A stretch of DNA of 64,000 bases from Herpetosiphon geysericola. GTDB lineage: Bacteria; Chloroflexota; Chloroflexia; Chloroflexales; Herpetosiphonaceae. The position numbers were made by a program, and so were the translations under genes. Positions 60,885 to 64,000 of this stretch are shown here, in pieces (the first letter of the stretch is position 1; every line of letters starts with the position of its first letter). The stretch is taken from positions 1-64,000 of the forward strand of contig NZ_LGKP01000042.1 of assembly GCF_001306135.1 (NCBI RefSeq), in the 5' to 3' direction. A model generated the notes under the pieces. That model was not told the origin of the DNA, did no database searches, and saw only the letters and a program-made list of their open reading frames with translations.

Positions 60885-60980
60885 CAACAAAAACGGGCTT
60901 GCACACTCTGCTCACGATGAGCGGAGAACACAAGCCCGTCCAAAGACAGCTTTCTGAGCGCTTGACCCCGCTCCGGGTTT
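60885..60980 (-). promoter_or_regulatory. Pseudoknot-attenuator leader RNA, copy 5 of 5
   Basis: Pseudoknot at 60956-60978 (ACCC/GGGT, linker CAAG, GAGCG/CGCTC), the invariant TCAGAAAGCTGTC, an antiterminator, then a terminator (GACGGGCTTG with CAAGCCCGTT, T-run). Identical over 96 bases to copy 3. It ends about 29 bases before the cpaB start codon. Its likely promoter lies directly upstream (60981-61068). Confidence 0.8.
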
Positions 60981-61068
60981 TGGTTATCGACTGTGATTTA
61001 GCATAGCAGATTGAACATCGAGCGTAACCCAAATAGCACCAAAGATCCGATGAACATCCGATGGATTT
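60981..61068 (-). promoter_or_regulatory. Promoter region of leader copy 5
   Basis: Near-copy of 46264-46350: extended -10 TGCTATGCT (hexamer at 61000-61005) and two tandem 11-bp repeats CATCGGATGTT and CATCGGATCTT (61042-61063) directly after the stop of the pseudopilin gene at 61069. The conserved repeats suggest one regulator serves both units. Confidence 0.5.
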
Positions 61069-61596
61069 CTACGGTGAGCCAGTCACCACATCGAGACGAC
61101 TGGCTGCTTCAACAGTAATCGTTGCAGTACTATCGCCAAATCCGAGAGAAATTGATTGAATGGGAACCTCAACCCGACCACATAATGCTGCAGAGGAAAG
61201 CATTTGACCATTACATTCCCCACCACGTGGAAGAACTATCCACGTCGCACCCCGCGCAATATCAAGGGGATTCCCAACGAGGCCAGGAACACTCGCCAGA
61301 TTGAGCGCGAGCATTTGGGTAGCACGAGCTTCCACCTCCGCAGAGTCACGGAACGCAGCCTCTGATCCAAAGGATGTATAGCTCCACATCTGCGCTGCGG
61401 TACGTGTTGACTCACGAATTGCTGATTCGGCGCGTTGGATCTGGCTGACGCGTTGCGCATAAAACCAGCCTAGGCCACCAATGAGCATGATAACCATCAT
61501 GAAGGCGGCCCCAACGGCCAGAACCCCGCCTTGTGCACGTCGTGGAAGTACTTTTTTTCGCAGTTGCTGGAACTGCTGAAGCGTCAATCGTTTCAT
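61069..61596 (-). CDS. TadG/TadE-like minor pseudopilin
   Basis: 175 residues; the start codon overlaps the stop of the TadE-like gene (ATGA). A basic N-terminus (RKKVLPRRAQGGVLAVG) leads into a hydrophobic helix (AFMMVIMLIGGLGWFYA), then a polar, beta-rich domain. This is the arrangement of TadE/TadF/TadG minor pilins, which are processed by prepilin peptidase and start the Tad pilus. No clear E5-type cleavage site could be defined. Followed directly by the promoter of leader copy 5. Confidence 0.65.
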   Translation of the reverse strand: MKRLTLQQFQQLRKKVLPRRAQGGVLAVGAAFMMVIMLIGGLGWFYAQRVSQIQRAESAIRESTRTAAQMWSYTSFGSEAAFRDSAEVEARATQMLALNLASVPGLVGNPLDIARGATWIVLPRGGECNGQMLSSAALCGRVEVPIQSISLGFGDSTATITVEAASRLDVVTGSP

Positions 61597-62162
61597 TGAT
61601 CAATACTCTCTTGATTTGCGCTTCCTGGAATATGTGTGCTGGAGCCTGGAACATCCCATACAGGAATATCCGTCGATGGGTTGTCCGCCTGAAGTGGTGT
61701 TCCTATGGAGCGACCAGGACCGCCGTCAACCTCGGAGGCGCGGGAATACTGGGACGATACCGTGAAATACTGTGGCATAAACGGGAGTTGAATCCAAGGC
61801 TTGATCTGCACACTTACACGGACGGTCACCGGCTGGTAGCGTGCACAGCCACCACTACATTGTACCGACACTTGGCGAGTATCAAGATCAAAGGCAGCAG
61901 TAGACAACATGGCATCCACGCTGTCTTCCACACGATCAGTATCACCCCCCGAGATTGCCGCTTCATGGGCACCGGAGGCCGCAGCAAAGGCGACCGCATC
62001 ACGCGCGGTAAAGACTGGCCAGAAAGCTAGCACAGCCAGCACAATCATCATCAAGGGTGCAAGAATCAGACTAAATTCTACAAGCGCTTGGCCGTGGACT
62101 TTTCGTTGGCTACGACCAAGCCCCATTACTCTGAGCCTCTGAAGAATTTGGGACATGTGCAT
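61593..62162 (-). CDS. TadE-like pseudopilin
   Basis: 189 residues starting at MHMSQILQR, where AAGGAG lies 6 bases upstream of the ATG; upstream in-frame methionines lack such a site. RKVHGQALVEFSLILAPLMM shows the TadE hallmark: a basic stretch, the G-Q-A-L-V-E-F segment and a hydrophobic helix (about 25-55). The outer domain is beta-rich with a Cys pair (VQCSGGCARY). Minor pilin of the Tad apparatus. It is the first of two overlapping pilin-like genes. Confidence 0.78.
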   Translation of the reverse strand: MHMSQILQRLRVMGLGRSQRKVHGQALVEFSLILAPLMMIVLAVLAFWPVFTARDAVAFAAASGAHEAAISGGDTDRVEDSVDAMLSTAAFDLDTRQVSVQCSGGCARYQPVTVRVSVQIKPWIQLPFMPQYFTVSSQYSRASEVDGGPGRSIGTPLQADNPSTDIPVWDVPGSSTHIPGSANQESIDQ

Positions 62163-62257
62163 CGTGGACTCCTTATAGTGACTAGAGGTGTCTCCATACA
62201 ATTCCGTTGGTGGAATAGACATGCTGCTATCCCGCTCCTTATCTGTTGCTCTGGCGA

Positions 62258-62620
62258 TTAGTATCGATAACTTCTTTCTCCATGCTGTTTGGCGATGCCA
62301 CCAAGAACGTACACTCGCCCCCGTCCAGCACATTTCTTCCGAGAATTAGTCAGTTGTTCTTCTACCTCAACTCCAAGTGCAGACCATGCCAGAGTAAACG
62401 CTGTGAGGTCTGTGGGAATCTCACGGGGAGTGAATTCACCAGTACCGCAGGCATTGAGGGTGAAGAAGATCGGGATAGGAAACGTATTAACTTCCACCGG
62501 TATACCAACGGAACAAGCCGATGGGATTACATTGTGATGACGACAAAGACTTACTTTGTCGGCACCTAGGATGACCTGATAGCGGCGTTCGTGTTCGTCA
62601 ATATAGATTTCTACTTCCAC
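62258..62620 (-). CDS. Hypothetical small protein
   Basis: 120 residues from a GTG with GAGG 5 bases upstream. It begins 7 bases after the stop of the large exported gene to its right. Mixed alpha/beta composition, three cysteines, no signal peptide and no recognisable motif. The tight spacing argues for a real gene in the same operon. The 95 bases after it contain the TadE ribosome-binding site and no further feature. Confidence 0.55.
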   Translation of the reverse strand: MEVEIYIDEHERRYQVILGADKVSLCRHHNVIPSACSVGIPVEVNTFPIPIFFTLNACGTGEFTPREIPTDLTAFTLAWSALGVEVEEQLTNSRKKCAGRGRVYVLGGIAKQHGERSYRY

Positions 62621-62627
62621 GCGGGCC

Positions 62628-64000
62628 TCACTTGGTGGTGACTACAGCGAGCATGTTGATAACAAAGGTTCCGTCCATGACCGTGTATTGCTTCCACGTT
62701 TGCCCTGTGGCAGTAAACACCACACGGGTTTCAACGAGTGCGCTGACCTTCATATCGACGGCCCGAATTTGAGATAGGCGGTAGGCGTACACATTTGGCG
62801 CAACGTTGGGAGCATTGGGTACACTCCAGTGTAAACGTGCCTGAGCGCCCATCTGTGCCGCACTAGGGTTATCTCTATAGCGAAACACACAGCCACGCAG
62901 TAAGGATGTATCGATGCCTGCTGGCGGCGCATCAGCCCCTGGCCGACAGCCAGTCCGACCAAGGCCATCAGCTTTTCGCGCCTCAATACCCATTGAACCG
63001 TTATAGCTCCAAGCCACAACCTCCTGTTCATAGCGATAGCCGGGCGGTGGATCTCCAAGTGGTTGGAGTTCAACATAGGGCATGAAATCGCCGGTTTCGG
63101 CGTGCGGCCACGACATCGTTGGACTGTCTGCCAAGGTAACACCCTTCGCTGGATCAAGATAGCCATGGTATCGTGGCCGCATTGTTCCATTGGGAATGGG
63201 CACTGGTGGGGGAGGAGGTAGCTCACGCAGTCGGAAGATATAACCCAATGCTGTACCTCCCGTGGATGGAACATCAATTTGCAGTGTTCCTCTATTTCCA
63301 GACCAAGACACATTGGTTGATCCCCAAGTCCCCGTACCGACAACCTCATCAACATAGGCATTCAGATCCGCCATGCGATTAAATGAAAGAGTAATATTGG
63401 TAGTTATTGGTGGCGTTGCCATTGGAACACGCGCTTCAAATGATCCTTCTGCACTAACCGGGATGTTATAGGTAACACGACTACCCCCTGTGTTACGCAA
63501 GGAAACACTTCCAAAGGGGCCTCGGACAGTTGTTCCATCAATCTTTTTGAGTTCGACATGACCACGAATTGTTGCAAATATGGGGTTTGCTGTTTCAACT
63601 AAATTGAATACATTGCCGACAGAGTTGCCTGGTGTGAACCGGAGCGCATTTGTATCACTGTCCACCACACTATTCGTTCCAGGCGTTGGGTCGATCTGCT
63701 CATACATAAGGTAAGCAGGGGGCGGGGGAGGGCTATACATGAGCGTCCAGCCAAGCTGGCCCACGCGAGGACGCAACTGGTTTCCTGTCAAGGAGAATGT
63801 GGTTGCCCCCATACCAGGTGTCACCTGAGCGATTGTGCCGCCTTGCGAACCTAGGAGTGAGAGGGTGCCGCCACTAAAGACCTGCCATATGCCGTCAACA
63901 TTGCGCTTCTGTACCCGGGCATCAATCGTGGGGATTTGGATATAGTAGAAAATGGCACTGCATCCACCAGCAGTTAGGTTTCGTAGTGCACCCGCAGGGC
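62628..64000 (-). CDS. Exported beta-rich protein, partial at the right edge
   Basis: The frame is open from the window edge to the stop at 62628 (about 457 residues visible), so the start lies outside the window. An ATG- or GTG-like codon inside (63824) is probably not the true start, because coding character continues upstream (SAIFYYIQIPTIDARVQKRN). The content is proline-rich repeats (PPPPPAYLM, LPPPPPVPIP) and beta-sandwich segments (GHVELKKIDGTTVRGPFGSV, then NTGGSRVTYNIPVS) of Ig or carboxypeptidase-regulatory type, with scattered cysteines. It is probably a large surface protein of the Tad locus, upstream of the pilin genes. Confidence 0.6.
   Translation of the reverse strand, partial: PAGALRNLTAGGCSAIFYYIQIPTIDARVQKRNVDGIWQVFSGGTLSLLGSQGGTIAQVTPGMGATTFSLTGNQLRPRVGQLGWTLMYSPPPPPAYLMYEQIDPTPGTNSVVDSDTNALRFTPGNSVGNVFNLVETANPIFATIRGHVELKKIDGTTVRGPFGSVSLRNTGGSRVTYNIPVSAEGSFEARVPMATPPITTNITLSFNRMADLNAYVDEVVGTGTWGSTNVSWSGNRGTLQIDVPSTGGTALGYIFRLRELPPPPPVPIPNGTMRPRYHGYLDPAKGVTLADSPTMSWPHAETGDFMPYVELQPLGDPPPGYRYEQEVVAWSYNGSMGIEARKADGLGRTGCRPGADAPPAGIDTSLLRGCVFRYRDNPSAAQMGAQARLHWSVPNAPNVAPNVYAYRLSQIRAVDMKVSALVETRVVFTATGQTWKQYTVMDGTFVINMLAVVTTK

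Noticed and set aside
27052-60980. The five repeated leader elements considered as simple dispersed repeats (REP/ERIC type) or plain terminators
   Set aside because: They are always in the sense orientation just ahead of a start codon, show compensatory changes in the pseudoknot stems, and contain a hairpin that competes with the terminator.
27052-60980. The leaders considered as c-di-GMP-I, preQ1, fluoride or SAM-II riboswitches
   Set aside because: The conserved core (TCAGAAAGCTGTC after a 4-bp/5-bp pseudoknot) does not match the consensus I know for these classes. This is from memory and not from a model search.
62258-62569. Plus-strand open frames opposite the small gene at 62258-62620
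   Set aside because: The minus-strand gene has a GTG start with a ribosome-binding site and 7-bp spacing to its neighbour, which fits the operon.
1-64000. tRNA, rRNA and CRISPR arrays
   Set aside because: Reading both strands I found no cloverleaf with a TTCRA loop, no rRNA-like conserved stretch and no regularly spaced direct repeats.

Overview
The window looks like a chromosomal segment of a filamentous, predatory-type Chloroflexota bacterium close to Herpetosiphon. This is inferred from gene content: Ser/Thr kinases fused to TPRs, several FHA proteins, a CHAT-NB-ARC-TPR protein with a small EACC1-like partner, and a recurring short coiled-coil module. It has not been checked by database search. 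No rRNA, tRNA or CRISPR array was seen.

Left part (1 to about 25,000) is accessory DNA with mixed strands. It holds an IS982-type transposase at the left edge; small unknown genes, one split by a +1 frameshift at an A7 run; a 50-bp perfect palindrome; a divergent FHA gene / kinase-TPR gene pair; a MITE-like element; a complete IS4-family element with exact 12-bp target duplications; and a fragment of a second IS4 transposase. Next comes a DNA methyltransferase-nuclease fusion in an operon with an AlbA/Schlafen-type protein. That pair is bracketed by two directly repeated resolvase-type sites, followed by a truncated Tn3-type transposase fragment and a frameshifted serine recombinase. After that come an FHA-winged-helix regulator, a membrane FHA protein and a membrane Ser/Thr kinase, then a second MITE-like element, an M48 metalloprotease, and the EACC1-like / CHAT-NLR pair.

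Right part (25,500 to the right edge) is a 38-kb run of genes all on the minus strand. Reading in the direction of transcription it encodes: an exported protein cut by the window edge, TadE- and TadG-like pseudopilins, CpaB, two CpaF/VirB11-type ATPases, a CpaE/TadZ-type ATPase, TadB and TadC (a Tad pilus set). It continues with an NlpC/P60 hydrolase, exported beta-rich proteins, a VirB6/TrbL-like membrane protein, VirB2-, VirB3- and VirB4-like proteins, a degenerate large ATPase-like protein, a VirD4/HerA-type coupling ATPase, a replication-relaxation-type protein, an OB-fold-like protein, an FG-GAP repeat protein and a LysM-SH3-M23 peptidase. I read it as a hybrid Tad pilus / type IV secretion envelope machine, possibly conjugative.

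The most striking observation is a leader RNA present five times inside this locus (near 27.1, 30.1, 46.2, 53.3 and 60.9 kb, always minus strand). Each copy has an H-type pseudoknot with compensatory base changes, an invariant 13-nt stretch (TCAGAAAGCTGTC), and a hairpin that is mutually exclusive with a following intrinsic terminator. Each copy lies just ahead of the Shine-Dalgarno of a gene for an exported or membrane-anchored protein. This has the architecture of a transcription-attenuating riboswitch or cis-regulatory RNA. I do not recognise it as a known class.
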